Source: Parafrankia sp. EUN1f (GTDB taxonomy: Bacteria > Actinomycetota > Actinomycetes > Frankiales > Frankiaceae). From it: a stretch of 64,000 nt of DNA. The notes beneath the pieces were generated by a model. The model was not told the DNA's origin, ran no database searches, and saw only the letters and a list, made by a program, of their open reading frames with translations. Where the stretch lies: assembly GCF_000177675.1 (NCBI RefSeq), contig NZ_ADGX01000037.1, positions 1 to 64,000 of the forward strand, written 5' to 3'. The position numbers were made by a program, and so were the translations under genes. Shown one piece after another: positions 31,881-41,948 of this stretch. The stretch's first letter is position 1. Every line of letters begins with the position of its first letter.

Positions 31881-33857
31881 ATGAGCAGCACTCCACCCAC
31901 TGCGGCCAGGCCAGACCCGGGCCAGCCGTTTGACCGGCCCGGTGGGCTGGAGCCGGACTGGGGCATGGCCCTGCCCCAGTCGGCCCGCCCGTCCTGGGAC
32001 GGTGTGTTCGCCCCGCTGGCCGCCTCCGATCCCTGCGAAATCAGCGGCTACCCGCTCCAGGCCCGCATCGGCGAGGGCGGCATGGGCGCGGTCTACCTTT
32101 CTCACACCCCTGGCGGGCGCCCGCTGGCGCTCAAAATGGTGCGGCCGGAGTTCGCCACCGATCCCGACTTCCGTGCTCGTTTCGCGAAGGAAGTGGCGAT
32201 CGCGCAGCGGGTGCAGGGCCCGTACACGGTCCCGGTCATCGACGCGGACGTCGACGCCGTTCGCCCGTGGATCGCGACCGCCTATGTTCCCGCGCCCTCC
32301 CTCGCGGTCGCCATAGCCCGGACCGGCGTGCTGCCCGAGTCGACCGTCCTGATGCTGATTGCCGGCGTCGCCGAGGCGTTGCAGTCCATCCACCGGGCCG
32401 GCGTGATCCACCGCGATCTCAAACCGGGGAACGTCATTCTTGCGCCGGACGGCCCGCGCGTCATCGACTTCGGGGTCGCCCGGGCGATCGACGCGGCCAC
32501 GGCGGCGATGACCCAGACCGGCGCCCGGCTCGGGACCCCGGCCTTCATGGCCCCGGAACAGGTCCAGGGCAGGCCCCTCGACCGCCCCGGCGACATCTTC
32601 GCCCTGGGCTCCACCGCCTACTTCGCGCTGACCGGCCGCCCGCCGTTCGGGGTGGACGCCGCGGTGTTCCACCGCATCGAGCACCAGCAACCGGACTGGT
32701 CGGGCTGTTCGGACGACCTGCGCGACATCCTGTCCCGTTGTATGGCAAAGGATCCCGCGTCGCGGCCCACCCCGACCGAACTGATCGAGCTCTGCCGGTT
32801 CGCGGCTCCCCTCGGGCAGCTGACCGCCCAGGACCACCAGGGCCTCACGACTGACTGGCTTCCGCCGACCGTCGCGGCGGAGATCACTCGCTACCGCGTC
32901 GCCCGCCTGCCTGAGCCACGCACACCGCAGGTGGAGCCGCCGACCCATGTCCCAGGCGCGATACCAACCGCGATACCAACCCCAACACCAGCCGCGATGC
33001 CGGGTGTCAGGACGGGCTCCGGCGACTACCCGGCGAGCCCGGGACGCCTTCCCGCGCACGGATACGTCCAGGCACCCGTGGGAACAGCCGCCCGCCACCC
33101 GTCGCAGCCGCCGTCGTCGTCGCCTGGCAAGCCTCCCGGAGCCCGGCCGCCATGGCTGCTAGCGGCGATCGCGGGGGTCGCGGCGGTCGCGGTGTGCGCC
33201 CTCGTGGCCGTGCTGCTCCCGCGCTCCGACGAGCCGGCGCCGGCGGCGCCCATGACCGCCTCGGTGGGCGGGCCTGGTCCCGATGGTGATCAGTCCCGCC
33301 GCGTGGCACCAAAGGGGGCTGGCCCCGACGGCGCGCTGCCAGGACCGGGGCTCACCACCCCCGGCGCCGCAGGCCCGGGCGGACCAGGCGCCGGCGACCC
33401 GAGGGCCGCAGCCGCACCGGGATCGCCCCAGAACCCACCCGGTGCGTCCCCGACCACAGCCGCATCGGGCACGCCGACGGCCTCTCCGTCGGCACGCCCG
33501 ACCGCCGCGATGTCGAAGCCCCCTGTCACAGCGAGCACCACCGCTACTGGATGCCCCGCGAGCCCCAGCCACGGCTACAACGGCGACGGCTACGCCGTGC
33601 TCGTCGAGGATGCGCCGCTGCGCACGGGGCCGTACGCAACCTGTTCCACCGTCTCGAAGCTCGCCAAAGGGCTGAAGGTCTGGCTGCACTGCAGCGTCGT
33701 CAACAGCTACGACAACGCCTGGTGGTGGGCCCGTCTGGACGGCACGACGACCGCCGGGTGGATCTACGGCGGGAGCCTCAAGCTCAGCTACGTCGACGAC
33801 AACGGTGACGGTAAGACCCGCACCTACAGCTGCGACGGGAAGTACGTGGACCACTGA
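31881..33857 (+). CDS. Membrane Ser/Thr protein kinase with SH3-like extracellular domain
   Basis: The protein has 658 aa from the ATG at 31881 (GGAAGG upstream). The kinase domain spans about residues 55-310: glycine loop GEGGMGAVY, Lys85 in LALKMV, catalytic HRDLKPGN (Asp179), DFG at 197, and APEQ. A Pro-rich linker carries AIPTAIPTPTP. One membrane helix follows (PPWLLAAIAGVAAVAVCALV). The outer part is a Pro/Ala/Gly-rich stalk and a C-terminal SH3-like module (VEDAPLRTGPYATCSTVSKL, GLKVWLHCSVVNSYDNAWWW). It probably senses an external ligand and phosphorylates cytosolic targets. The outer domain is not the PASTA type of PknB. Confidence 0.92.
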   Translation: MSSTPPTAARPDPGQPFDRPGGLEPDWGMALPQSARPSWDGVFAPLAASDPCEISGYPLQARIGEGGMGAVYLSHTPGGRPLALKMVRPEFATDPDFRARFAKEVAIAQRVQGPYTVPVIDADVDAVRPWIATAYVPAPSLAVAIARTGVLPESTVLMLIAGVAEALQSIHRAGVIHRDLKPGNVILAPDGPRVIDFGVARAIDAATAAMTQTGARLGTPAFMAPEQVQGRPLDRPGDIFALGSTAYFALTGRPPFGVDAAVFHRIEHQQPDWSGCSDDLRDILSRCMAKDPASRPTPTELIELCRFAAPLGQLTAQDHQGLTTDWLPPTVAAEITRYRVARLPEPRTPQVEPPTHVPGAIPTAIPTPTPAAMPGVRTGSGDYPASPGRLPAHGYVQAPVGTAARHPSQPPSSSPGKPPGARPPWLLAAIAGVAAVAVCALVAVLLPRSDEPAPAAPMTASVGGPGPDGDQSRRVAPKGAGPDGALPGPGLTTPGAAGPGGPGAGDPRAAAAPGSPQNPPGASPTTAASGTPTASPSARPTAAMSKPPVTASTTATGCPASPSHGYNGDGYAVLVEDAPLRTGPYATCSTVSKLAKGLKVWLHCSVVNSYDNAWWWARLDGTTTAGWIYGGSLKLSYVDDNGDGKTRTYSCDGKYVDH

Positions 33858-33885
33858 CGCCGTGGCATCACTGACGCCGTGGCAT
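33852..33885 (+). repeat. 17-bp tandem duplication at the kinase stop codon
   Basis: CACTGACGCCGTGGCAT occurs twice head to tail, at 33852-33868 and 33869-33885. The first copy contains the kinase TGA, so the duplication lies at the 3' end and does not alter the protein. Confidence 0.85.
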
Positions 33886-33897
33886 GTAAAAGACGAC

Positions 33898-33940
33898 ATG
33901 AAAAAGGGCCAACCGGCCTGAACGTCTCTGCCGGTGGCCC
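33898..33940 (-). terminator. Intrinsic terminator for the cold-shock gene
   Basis: On the minus strand a GC-rich stem, GGGCCACCGGC pairing with GCCGGTTGGCCC (one bulge), is followed directly by TTTTTCATG. It lies 180 bp past the cold-shock stop and 40 bp past the convergent kinase gene, so it may stop transcripts from both sides, though the T-run favours the minus strand. Confidence 0.7.
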
Positions 33941-34117
33941 TCTGCGCGGACGCATCCGGGTACGGACGCGACAGCACAGCGATCATGCCGCGAACCGACG
34001 GCGGGGATGGGCCGGTTGTCACCCCGCCGCGGTCGCGACTACCGCGACCTCATGGGGCTCGTCCGGAGGAAGGCCGTGAGGCCGATCTCCGGCCGAGCTG
34101 GCCGCAGTTCGAACAGA

Positions 34118-34324
34118 TCAGATGAGGGGCTGCACCTGGGCAGCCTGCGGACCCTTCTGGCCCTGCTCGATCGTGAACGAAACTCGCTGCCCCTCTTCGA
34201 GGGACTTGTAGCCGTCTCCCACGATCGAGGAGAAGTGGGCGAAGACGTCAGGGCCTCCGCCGTCGACGGTGATGAAGCCGAAGCCCTTTTCGGCGTTGAA
34301 CCACTTGACAGTACCTTCGGACAC
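34118..34324 (-). CDS. cspA: Cold-shock protein, CspA family
   Basis: The 68-aa single OB-fold protein starts at GTG 34324 with GAGGAA 6 bases upstream. Both RNA-binding motifs are present: [15 protein letters not shown] (RNP1 KGFGFI) and DVFAHFSS (RNP2-like). It binds single-stranded nucleic acid and acts as an RNA chaperone. The C-terminus reads [11 protein letters not shown]. The 5' leader up to about 34500 may be long and structured, as in other csp genes, but this cannot be shown here. Confidence 0.95.
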   Translation of the reverse strand: MSEGTVKWFNAEKGFGFITVDGGGPDVFAHFSSIVGDGYKSLEEGQRVSFTIEQGQKGPQAAQVQPLI

Positions 34325-34823
34325 GTTTTTTCCTCGTTCCCCTGCTGCGGCGCACCCACGTGGTGTTCCTGCTTTGTGCCGACAACCGCCGTTGGCGATT
34401 ACCGTGATGCCATCCTGGTGGTGACCGGCGGCACCAAGGAGAAGAGCAACGAGACCACCGTACACCCCCGACCCGCGGACGGCCTCACGGGAGAGTGATG
34501 CCATGCGGTTCGTGGGTGCGCCACTCGGTCGCGCCGTGTACGTCCCCTTTACCACGGATCCGCACGACCGAGGGCGATCTGTGGACAAGTGGACAACCGG
34601 CTGGCGGTCTTGGTGGAGCGTGCCGACAGCCGTGCATCACGAGGATTTCGTTCAAACGGGTGCAATCAACGCCCCATTTCGAACGTTCACGGGCGAGTGA
34701 CATCGAAATCTGCTCGTCGAAGGCAGAGCTGGAGCTGGGGGTTGCCAGGCCGGCGCCCACCAGGGCGAGCACGACGATTTCGGCCCTCCGCAAGGGTTCG
34801 ACGCCGCACGAAGGTCCCAACGA
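34325..34823. other. csp leader region and spacer to dcd
   Basis: The part next to csp probably holds its promoter and leader RNA. The rest, up to the dcd stop at 34824, contains no supported gene. Confidence 0.4.
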
Positions 34824-35456
34824 TCAGTTGTACCCGGGCGCCTCTGTGACCTCTGTGACCTCGGCGACCTCAGCCAGCTCGGGAACCGTCGTCCGAGTGA
34901 AGTCGCGGTAGGCCCTGGACGGGGTGGGCCCACGCTGGCCCTGGTAGCGCGAGCCGTAGATCGCCGAGCCGTAGGGGTGCTCGGCCGGCGACGACAGCCG
35001 GAAGAGGCAGAGCTGGCCGATCTTCATCCCGGGCCAGAGCCTGATGGGCAGCGTGGCGACATTGGACAGCTCCAGCGTCACGTGCCCGGAGAAGCCGGGA
35101 TCTATGAAGCCCGCGGTCGAGTGGGTGAGCAGCCCCAGGCGCCCCAGGCTCGACTTGCCTTCGAGACGCCCGGCCAGGTCGTCCGGCAAGGTCACGATCT
35201 CCAGGGTCGACCCCAGGACGAACTCCCCGGGATGCAGCACGAACGGCTCGTCGCCCTCCGGCGCGACGAGCTCGGTGAGATCCTCCTGCTCGACGGCCGG
35301 GTCGATGTGGGTATAGCGGTGGTTCTGGAAGACCCGGAAGGCACGGTCCAGGCGCAGATCCACACTGGACGGCTGGATCAGCCGCTCGTCGTAGGGATCG
35401 AGCCGCACACGGCCGGTAGTGATCTCGGCACGGATATCCCGATCTGACAGCAGCAC
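34824..35456 (-). CDS. dcd: dCTP deaminase
   Basis: The protein has 210 aa from the GTG at 35456. Family marks are [32 protein letters not shown], the catalytic region [40 protein letters not shown] and [13 protein letters not shown]. It converts dCTP towards dUTP/dUMP for dTMP synthesis; actinobacterial members can be bifunctional dCTP deaminase/dUTPases. The last 20 residues end in an unusual [15 protein letters not shown] tail from a short DNA repeat (GTGACCTC). The gene stands alone, divergent from the sugar phosphorylase genes. Confidence 0.95.
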   Translation of the reverse strand: MLLSDRDIRAEITTGRVRLDPYDERLIQPSSVDLRLDRAFRVFQNHRYTHIDPAVEQEDLTELVAPEGDEPFVLHPGEFVLGSTLEIVTLPDDLAGRLEGKSSLGRLGLLTHSTAGFIDPGFSGHVTLELSNVATLPIRLWPGMKIGQLCLFRLSSPAEHPYGSAIYGSRYQGQRGPTPSRAYRDFTRTTVPELAEVAEVTEVTEAPGYN

Positions 35457-35634
35457 GTCCCGGACGCTACCGCAGAGCGCCGGATTGTTGCCGTGGGGTG
35501 GAACGCGTGCAGTTATGGGGTAAGTAGCCCCTCGAACTCGAAACCGTGTGCAGGTCGCCGCCGGTAGGACCTCGCCGGCGCCTCCCTGCCGGCCTGCCGG
35601 CCTGCCGGCTGACGCTGATCCAGGATGGGGACCG

Positions 35635-36411
35635 ATGTTGGGGCTACCGGATCACATCAGGGCGTGCCTGTTCGATCTCGACGGTGTGCTGACCCGCACC
35701 GCTGCCGTGCACGCCGCCGCCTGGAAGGAGATGTTCGACGACTTCCTGGAGAACTGGGCCAGACGCTCCGGTGATCCGTACGTTCCCTTCGACCTCGGCG
35801 CCGACTACGCCGACTACGTCGACGGGCGGCCGCGGGCCGACGGCGTACGGGCGTTCCTGGACTCGCGGGGCATCCACCTGCCGCCGGGTGCGCCCGGCGA
35901 CCCGCCCTCGGGCCTGACGATCAACGCCCTCGCGACCAGGAAGAACATCCTGCTTCTGCAGCGGATGGAACGGGACGGCGTCGAGGTCTTCGAAGGTTCG
36001 GTGCGATACCTCCAGGCGCTCGACCAGGCCGGCGTCCCGCGCGCAGTCGTGTCGTCCAGCGCCAACTGCGCCGAAGTCGTGCGGGCGGCCGGAATCGAGC
36101 GGCTGCTGCTCGCGCGCATCGACGGTCTCGTCGCGCAGGAACGTGGCCTGGCGGGAAAGCCGGCTCCGGACACCTACCTCGCCGGCGCACAGGCGCTGGG
36201 GGTCCAGCCCGAGGCGGCCGCGGTCTTCGAGGATGCCGTGGCGGGCGTGCAGGCCGGGCGGGCCGGTGCCTTTGGCTACGTGGTGGGTGTGGACCGGATC
36301 GGCCACGCCGAAGCCCTGCGGCACAGCGGCGCCGACATCGTCGTCAAAGATCTCGCCGACCTGCTCGGCGGGCAGGCGTTGGGTGCCGTCGCCGCCGGGA
36401 GAACCGTGTGA
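35635..36411 (+). CDS. HAD-family beta-phosphoglucomutase
   Basis: The protein has 258 aa from the ATG at 35635 (GGATGGGG upstream). HAD motif I is [20 protein letters not shown] with Asp nucleophile and Asp+2; motif II is VVSSSANC; the motif III Lys is [12 protein letters not shown]; motif IV is [13 protein letters not shown]. These match beta-phosphoglucomutases, which convert beta-glucose 1-phosphate to glucose 6-phosphate. The gene overlaps the GH65 phosphorylase by GTGA; that enzyme releases beta-glucose 1-phosphate, so the two form one pathway. An upstream start at 35548 is possible but has no ribosome site. Confidence 0.9.
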   Translation: MLGLPDHIRACLFDLDGVLTRTAAVHAAAWKEMFDDFLENWARRSGDPYVPFDLGADYADYVDGRPRADGVRAFLDSRGIHLPPGAPGDPPSGLTINALATRKNILLLQRMERDGVEVFEGSVRYLQALDQAGVPRAVVSSSANCAEVVRAAGIERLLLARIDGLVAQERGLAGKPAPDTYLAGAQALGVQPEAAAVFEDAVAGVQAGRAGAFGYVVGVDRIGHAEALRHSGADIVVKDLADLLGGQALGAVAAGRTV

Positions 36412-38774
36412 TCGGCAAGCCGAACTACCTCATCGAGGCCTGGTCGCTGACCGAACACGGCCTCGACATCGACGCCCTCGCCCGCTCCGAGTCGCTGTTC
36501 GTGCTCTCCAACGGGCACGTGGGCCTGCGCGGGAATCTCGACGAGGGCGACCCGCACGGGCTTCCAGGCACCTACCTGAACTCCGTCCACGAGCTGCGGC
36601 CGCTGCCCTACGCCGAGGCGGGCTACGGATATCCCGAATCCGGCCAGACGGTCATCAACGTCACCAACGGAAAGATTATTCGCCTGCTGGTCGACGACGA
36701 GCCGTTCGACGTGCGGTACGGAGATCTGCTGACTCACACCAGAACAATCGACTTCCGTGAAGGCGTGCTGTCCAGGGAGGCCGACTGGGTTTCTCCGGCC
36801 GGTCAGCGCATCAGGATCCGCTCCCAGCGAATGGTTTCCTTCACCCAGCGGTCCGTCGCCGCGATCTCCTACGAGATCGAGCCGGTGGACGATTCCGCAC
36901 GCATTGTCATCCAGTCCGAACTGGTCGCCAACGAGCAGCTTCCGATGCGTCGAGGCGATCCGCGTGCGGCCGCGGTCCTGGAGTCACCGCTCGTCTCGGA
37001 GCGGCACCGGGCCCGAGGTTCCATGGTGGAGCTCGTCCATTGCACCCGGCACAGCGACATCCGGGTCGCCGCGGCTATGGACCACATTTTCGACGGTCCC
37101 CGCTCGCTCGGGGTGAGCTCGGAAAGCGAGCCCGATGCCGGGCGGGTGACCGCAACGGCCGTCCTGGCCGCCGGCGAGACACTCCGAATGATCAAGTTCC
37201 TCGCCTACGGCTGGTCCGAGCAGCGCTCCCTGCCCGCGCTGCGCGACCAGGCCGTCGCCGCGCTGGTCGCCGCCCGCCAGACCGGGTGGAGCGGGCTGGT
37301 CGACGAGCAGAAGGAGTACCTCGGCGAGTTCTGGCGGTGCGCAGACGTCGAGGTCGACGGGGACGCCGAGGTTCAACAGGCCGTCCGCTTCGCACTGTTC
37401 CACGTGCTGCAGGCCGGCGCGCGAGCCGAACGCCGGGCGATCCCCGCGAAGGGACTCACCGGCCCGGGCTACGACGGTCACGCCTTCTGGGACACCGAGA
37501 GCTACGTGCTGCCCGTACTGACCTACACGGCACCGGCAGCCGCCGCCGACGCGCTGCGCTGGCGCCACTCCATCCTCCCTATGGCCCGGGAGCGCGCGCA
37601 GCTGCTCAACCTGGACGGAGCCGCGTTTCCCTGGCGAACCATCCACGGCGAGGAATGCTCCGGCTACTGGCCCGCCGGCACCGCCGCCTACCACGTGAAC
37701 GCCGACATCGCCGACGCCGTTATCAGGTATGTCTGGGTGACGGAGGACACGGATTTCGAGGTGGAGGTCGGCCTCGAGATCCTGATCGAAACGGCCCGGC
37801 TGTGGCGTTCCATCGGGCATCACGACCTGTCCGGGAAATTCCGCATCGACGGTGTAACCGGACCCGACGAGTACTCCGCGCTCGCCGACAACAATGTCTA
37901 CACCAACCTCATGGCCCAACGAAACCTCATCGGCGCGGCCGACGCCGTCCAGCGCCACCCCGAGCGCGCACGCGCCCTCGGTGTCGACGCGGAGACCGCC
38001 GCCAACTGGCGGGATGCCGCCGACGACATGTACATCCCCTACGACGTGCACCTCGGGGTCCATCCGCAGTCGGAGGGGTTCACCCATCACCAGGTGTGGG
38101 ATTTCGACAGCACCAGGCCCGAGCAGTACCCCCTGCTGCTGCACTTCCCGTACTTCGACCTCTACCGCAAGCAGGTCGTGAAACAGGCCGACCTGGTGCT
38201 CGCCATGCAGCGGCGCAGCGATGCCTTCACCGCCGAGCAGAAGGTACGCAACTTCGCCTACTACGAGGCGCTCACCGTCCGGGACTCCTCGCTCTCCGCC
38301 TGCTGTCAGGCGGTGATGGCCGCCGAATGCGGGCACCTCTCACTCGCCCACGACTATCTGCGCGAAGCCGCCTTCATGGATCTGAAGGACATCGAGCACA
38401 ACACCGGCGACGGGCTGCACGTGGCCTCCCTCGCCGGCAGCTGGATCGCACTCGTCGAAGGCTTCGGCGGACTGCGCGACACCGGGCGGCTGCTCTCCTT
38501 CGCGCCCCGGCTGCCCGAAGGACTCACCCGGCTCTCCTTCGGCCTGCGGGTACGGTCCCGCCACCTCCGAGTCGAGGTCTTCGCCTCGTCCGCCACCTAC
38601 ACGGTGCTCGAAGGCGACGGGATGACCATCGTGCACCACGGCGAGGAAGTCCGGATCCCGCCCGGCCAGGCCTGCACGCTCGACGTACCCCCGCCCCGGA
38701 GCTCGAACGCCCGCAGCAGCCCCCAGGCCGGGAGCCGCTGCGCTTCCTGCACCAGGTGGACAGCAGCGAAGTGA
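36408..38774 (+). CDS. GH65 disaccharide phosphorylase (maltose/trehalose/kojibiose type)
   Basis: The 788-aa cytosolic enzyme starts at a GTG overlapping the mutase stop. The N-terminal beta-sandwich domain includes ESLFVLSNGHVGLRGNLDEG and GLPGTYLNSVHE. The (alpha/alpha)6 barrel has KGLTGPGYDGHAFWDTESYV and the catalytic acid in GVTGPDEYSALADNN (Glu488). Phosphate-binding residues lie in the later HHQVWDFDSTRPEQYPLLLH and FDLYRKQVVKQADLVLA region. It phosphorolyses an alpha-glucosyl disaccharide to beta-glucose 1-phosphate and glucose. Maltose, trehalose and kojibiose cannot be told apart by eye. It works with the adjacent beta-phosphoglucomutase to feed glycolysis. Confidence 0.9.
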   Translation: MIGKPNYLIEAWSLTEHGLDIDALARSESLFVLSNGHVGLRGNLDEGDPHGLPGTYLNSVHELRPLPYAEAGYGYPESGQTVINVTNGKIIRLLVDDEPFDVRYGDLLTHTRTIDFREGVLSREADWVSPAGQRIRIRSQRMVSFTQRSVAAISYEIEPVDDSARIVIQSELVANEQLPMRRGDPRAAAVLESPLVSERHRARGSMVELVHCTRHSDIRVAAAMDHIFDGPRSLGVSSESEPDAGRVTATAVLAAGETLRMIKFLAYGWSEQRSLPALRDQAVAALVAARQTGWSGLVDEQKEYLGEFWRCADVEVDGDAEVQQAVRFALFHVLQAGARAERRAIPAKGLTGPGYDGHAFWDTESYVLPVLTYTAPAAAADALRWRHSILPMARERAQLLNLDGAAFPWRTIHGEECSGYWPAGTAAYHVNADIADAVIRYVWVTEDTDFEVEVGLEILIETARLWRSIGHHDLSGKFRIDGVTGPDEYSALADNNVYTNLMAQRNLIGAADAVQRHPERARALGVDAETAANWRDAADDMYIPYDVHLGVHPQSEGFTHHQVWDFDSTRPEQYPLLLHFPYFDLYRKQVVKQADLVLAMQRRSDAFTAEQKVRNFAYYEALTVRDSSLSACCQAVMAAECGHLSLAHDYLREAAFMDLKDIEHNTGDGLHVASLAGSWIALVEGFGGLRDTGRLLSFAPRLPEGLTRLSFGLRVRSRHLRVEVFASSATYTVLEGDGMTIVHHGEEVRIPPGQACTLDVPPPRSSNARSSPQAGSRCASCTRWTAAK

Positions 38775-39009
38775 AACGTGGCGAGACACGCCGCGCCGAA
38801 AACGCCCGCGCCGGTGCCGGTGCCGGTGCCGCCGACCGGTCCGAGCAGCATGATCGGTGATACTCGACCGCGCAGTTACCCGACTCCACAGACCGTCCCC
38901 CGATCGGCCCGTCGACACCCTGCACGTCCGAAAGCCCAGCCTGGACGAGAAGTCAGGGGTGGCGCCACGGCATGTGGCGCGCTCGTCCGGTAGGATGCGG
39001 ATGCACCAT

Positions 39010-39080
39010 GCGGGCGTAGTTCAGAGGCAGAACACGAGCTTCCCAAGCTTGCAACGCGGGTTCGATTCCCGTCGCCCGCT
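39010..39080 (+). tRNA. tRNA-Gly (CCC)
   Basis: The 71-nt gene has acceptor stem GCGGGCG pairing with CGCCCGC, anticodon stem CGAGC/GCTTG with loop TTCCCAA (anticodon CCC), and T arm GCGGGTTCGATTCCCGT. The CCA is not encoded. No disrupted tRNA copy lies nearby, so it is not currently an integration site in this window. Confidence 0.93.
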
Positions 39081-39087
39081 CGAGCCG

Positions 39088-39259
39088 GTTCACTGTGGTT
39101 GCCCCCATGCGGGGGGCTTCCCGGTGGGCCGTTATTTTTTCGGGGGGCTTCCCCCGGACCCCCGAACGGCCGGCATCCCTGGCCCGGCGGGGTCATCTCC
39201 CCCTCGAGGACGTCCCCGTTCACTGTGGTTGCCCCCATGCGGGGGGCTTCCCGGTGGGC
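39088..39259 (+). repeat. 42-bp direct repeat downstream of tRNA-Gly
   Basis: A 42-bp sequence beginning GTTCACTGTGGTTGCCCCCA occurs at 39088-39129 and again at 39218-39259 without visible change. Each copy contains a GCCCCC-ATGC-GGGGGGC hairpin. The first is followed by GTTATTTTTTC and may end tRNA transcription. A hot spot of small duplications or insertions is likely. The remaining spacer to 39734 has one palindromic element and no supported gene. Confidence 0.8.
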
Positions 39260-39357
39260 ACCACGGCCAGAAGCGATCGGAAGGCGAGCAGTACCTGCTC
39301 CCCCGGCGGCGATTTCCATGATTTTTCGGTGTTCGGGGTGAAGTTGAGCCGAAGGGG

Positions 39358-39393
39358 TGAGGCTTTTGGTCGTTCCAGCGACCACAATCCTCA
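39358..39393 (+). repeat. 36-bp palindromic element, copy 1
   Basis: This copy begins TGAGGCTTTTGGTCGTTCCA and ends ATCCTCA. Flanks AAGGGG and GCCCTT extend the stem. Related elements lie at 44466-44501 and, in reverse, 62673-62708. Confidence 0.75.
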
Positions 39394-39734
39394 GCCCTTG
39401 CCCGGCAGCAACTGCCTGAGCCTCAGCTCTTCGAGCTCCGACCGACTGCGGGACGGACCAGGTCGGCGGAACAGACTGGGTCGGCGGGGGGCGGCGGCGC
39501 CTCGGCGTGGGACTCCTCGGCCAGACCAGGCGGGCCGACCGAGCACGAGCGTCGCCTCGCTTGGGGGCGATCTCCATAGCCTGCCGTGACAGGCCCGTCA
39601 TGCCAGTGGGACGTCTCCCAGGCCGCTTCGGGTGGCCGAACCACGCGGCGCGGGGTGCGGAAATGCCGGACGGGGCGCGGCCCGTTCGCCACGCCCCGTC
39701 CGGTCGGTTCGAATTGCCTACGGTACCGGCAGGG

Positions 39735-41948
39735 TTACGCGCCCTCCGCCGGAGCCGCGGCGGCGGGCGTGGCCGGGGCGGCCAAGGAGCGGGCCAGCAG
39801 CTGGGAGACGTCGAGAACCTCGACGCTCTCCTTTGCCTCGCCGGCCAGCTTCTTCTCGGTCACCGCGTCGGAGAGCATAACGATGCAGAACGGGCAGGCG
39901 GTCGAGACCACGTCGGGGTCGAGGCCGAGCGCCTCTTCCATGCGATCGACGTTGACCCGCTTGCCGATCTTCTCTTCCATCCACATCCGCGCGCCACCGG
40001 CGCCGCAGCAGAAGCCACGGTCCTTGCAGCGGTGCATCTCCTGCCCCCGGATGCCCGGGATTGCCTCAAGGATCTCCCGCGGCGGGGTGTAGACCTTGTT
40101 GTGCCGGCCAAGGAAGCACGGGTCGTGGTACGTCACCGACGACTCGATCGGGGTGATCGGGACGAGCCTGCGCTCCTCCACGAGCTTGCCGAGCAGCTGG
40201 GTGTGGTGGACGACCTCGAAGTTGCCGCCGAGTGCCGAGTACTCCCGCGCGAGGCTGTTGAAGCAGTGCGGGCAGGTGGCGACGATCTTCTTGACGCCGG
40301 TCTCGTTCAGGAGCTCGATGTTGGCCTTCGCCATCTCCTGGTACAGGTACTCGTTGCCGAGGCGGCGGGCCGGGTCACCGGTGCACGACTCCTGGCTGCC
40401 GAGGACGGCGAACTCGACCCCGGCGGTGTGCAGCAGTTCGGCGAACGACCGGGCGACCTTCTTGGCCCGGTCCTCGATCGCACCGGCGCAACCGACCCAG
40501 TAGAGGTACTCGACCTCGTCCGGGATCTGCTCGCCCTCGTCGAGGATGCGGACCTCGAAGGGCAGACCTTCGGTCCACTCGGTGCGCGACCGCGGTGAGA
40601 CGCCCCACGGGTTGCCGTTGTTCTCGAGGTTGCGCAGCATCACGCCGGCCTCGGACGGGAACGCCGACTCGATCATGACCTGGTAACGCCGCATGTCGAC
40701 GATGTGGTCGACGTGCTCGATGTCCACCGGGCACTGCTCCACGCAGGCGCCGCAGTTGGTGCATGACCACAGGACGTCGGGGTCGATGACCCCGCCCTCC
40801 TCCTCGGTCCCGACGAGCGGTCGGTCGACCTGGGGCTGACCGGGCTCGGGCACCCGGCCGAAGCCGGATTCCGGCACATGGTGCACCGCGTGCTTCTCGG
40901 ACGTCTCCTCGGCGGACGCGGTGGCCGCCGCTGTGGTCTCCTCGCCCTCCTCGTCCTTCTTGGGCGCGAGCAGGTAAGGAGCCTTGGCGAACAGGTGGTC
41001 GCGCAGGTCCATGATCAGAAGCTTGGGTGACAGCGGCTTGCCGGTGTTCCACGCCGGGCACTGGCTCTGGCATCGCCCGCACTCGGTGCAGGTGGCGAAG
41101 TCGAGCATGGCCTTCCAGGAGAAGTCCTCGACCTTGCCCACACCGACGACGGGCTCGTCCTCCTCCATCAGCTTCTCGATGTCGGGGGTCGTGCCCAGCG
41201 GGCCCAGGGCGACCGGCTCGCGCTTGAGGATGACGTTGATCGGCGCAAGCCCGATGTGCAGGTGCTTGGAGTAGACCACGAGCACCAGGAAGCCCATGAT
41301 GATCGCGATGTTGAGCAGCAGGAACGCCGTCTCGATGTCCTCGTTGGTGTGCACCGAGAAGGCGCTGAGCGGCTCGCTGACCAGCCAGGAGGCGAACGCC
41401 CACTTGGTGTCGCCCTGCGGGTGGGTGCCGGCGTTGAACTGGGCGCCACGCGTGATCAGCAGGGTCACGATGACCAGGGTGATCATCCCGAGGATGACCC
41501 AGGCCGGGCCGATGTGGGAGCCGTAGAAGCGGGACTTGCGGTCCAGCCGGGCGGGGGCGTTACGCAGCCGGATGATGGTGAACGTGAGCAGGCCCGCGAG
41601 GACCGCGACCGCGAAGAAGTCTTCCAGGAACCCGATGATCGCCCAGTCGCCGAACAGCGGGATGTGGAAGTCGTGGTCGAACAGGGCCCCGTAGGCCTCG
41701 ATGATCGTCAGCCCGAGGATGGTGAATCCCCAGAAGGTGAAAAAGTGCGCCAGGCCGGGTACGGACCACTTCAGCAGCTTGCGCTGGCCTCCGACCTCGC
41801 TGATCTCCGTCCAGATCCTGGTCGGCAGATCGTCAAGCCGGCCCTCTGCGGGCTGGCCAGACCTGATCAGTCTGGTCAGCCAGAAGACGCGGCGGCCGGC
41901 CACCGCGAGAGCGATCAGCGTGATCGCTAGACCGATCGCGATTCTCAC
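39735..41948 (-). CDS. Membrane Fe-S oxidoreductase, heterodisulfide reductase-like
   Basis: The protein has 737 aa from the GTG at 41948 (GGAGG upstream). The N-terminal 260 residues hold five or six membrane helices (VRIAIGLAITLIALAVAGRR, LAHFFTFWGFTILGLTIIEA, WVILGMITLVIVTLLITRGA) with spaced His residues, as in NarI-like cytochrome subunits. Two 4Fe-4S clusters follow: CTECGRCQSQCP and CTNCGACVEQCP. The C-terminal half has two CCG-type domains: CTGDPARR with later CPHCFNSLAREY, and DPCFLGRHN with RGFCCGAGGARMW. It probably passes electrons between the quinone pool and a cytosolic partner. No partner gene is adjacent. Confidence 0.9.
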   Translation of the reverse strand: MRIAIGLAITLIALAVAGRRVFWLTRLIRSGQPAEGRLDDLPTRIWTEISEVGGQRKLLKWSVPGLAHFFTFWGFTILGLTIIEAYGALFDHDFHIPLFGDWAIIGFLEDFFAVAVLAGLLTFTIIRLRNAPARLDRKSRFYGSHIGPAWVILGMITLVIVTLLITRGAQFNAGTHPQGDTKWAFASWLVSEPLSAFSVHTNEDIETAFLLLNIAIIMGFLVLVVYSKHLHIGLAPINVILKREPVALGPLGTTPDIEKLMEEDEPVVGVGKVEDFSWKAMLDFATCTECGRCQSQCPAWNTGKPLSPKLLIMDLRDHLFAKAPYLLAPKKDEEGEETTAAATASAEETSEKHAVHHVPESGFGRVPEPGQPQVDRPLVGTEEEGGVIDPDVLWSCTNCGACVEQCPVDIEHVDHIVDMRRYQVMIESAFPSEAGVMLRNLENNGNPWGVSPRSRTEWTEGLPFEVRILDEGEQIPDEVEYLYWVGCAGAIEDRAKKVARSFAELLHTAGVEFAVLGSQESCTGDPARRLGNEYLYQEMAKANIELLNETGVKKIVATCPHCFNSLAREYSALGGNFEVVHHTQLLGKLVEERRLVPITPIESSVTYHDPCFLGRHNKVYTPPREILEAIPGIRGQEMHRCKDRGFCCGAGGARMWMEEKIGKRVNVDRMEEALGLDPDVVSTACPFCIVMLSDAVTEKKLAGEAKESVEVLDVSQLLARSLAAPATPAAAAPAEGA

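Noticed and set aside
39358-39393. attC-like integron recombination site
   Set aside because: No integron integrase or gene-cassette array is present; the palindrome lacks the attC consensus ends.
39507-40598. Plus-strand open frame of 363 codons
   Set aside because: Antisense shadow of the Fe-S protein C-terminal half.
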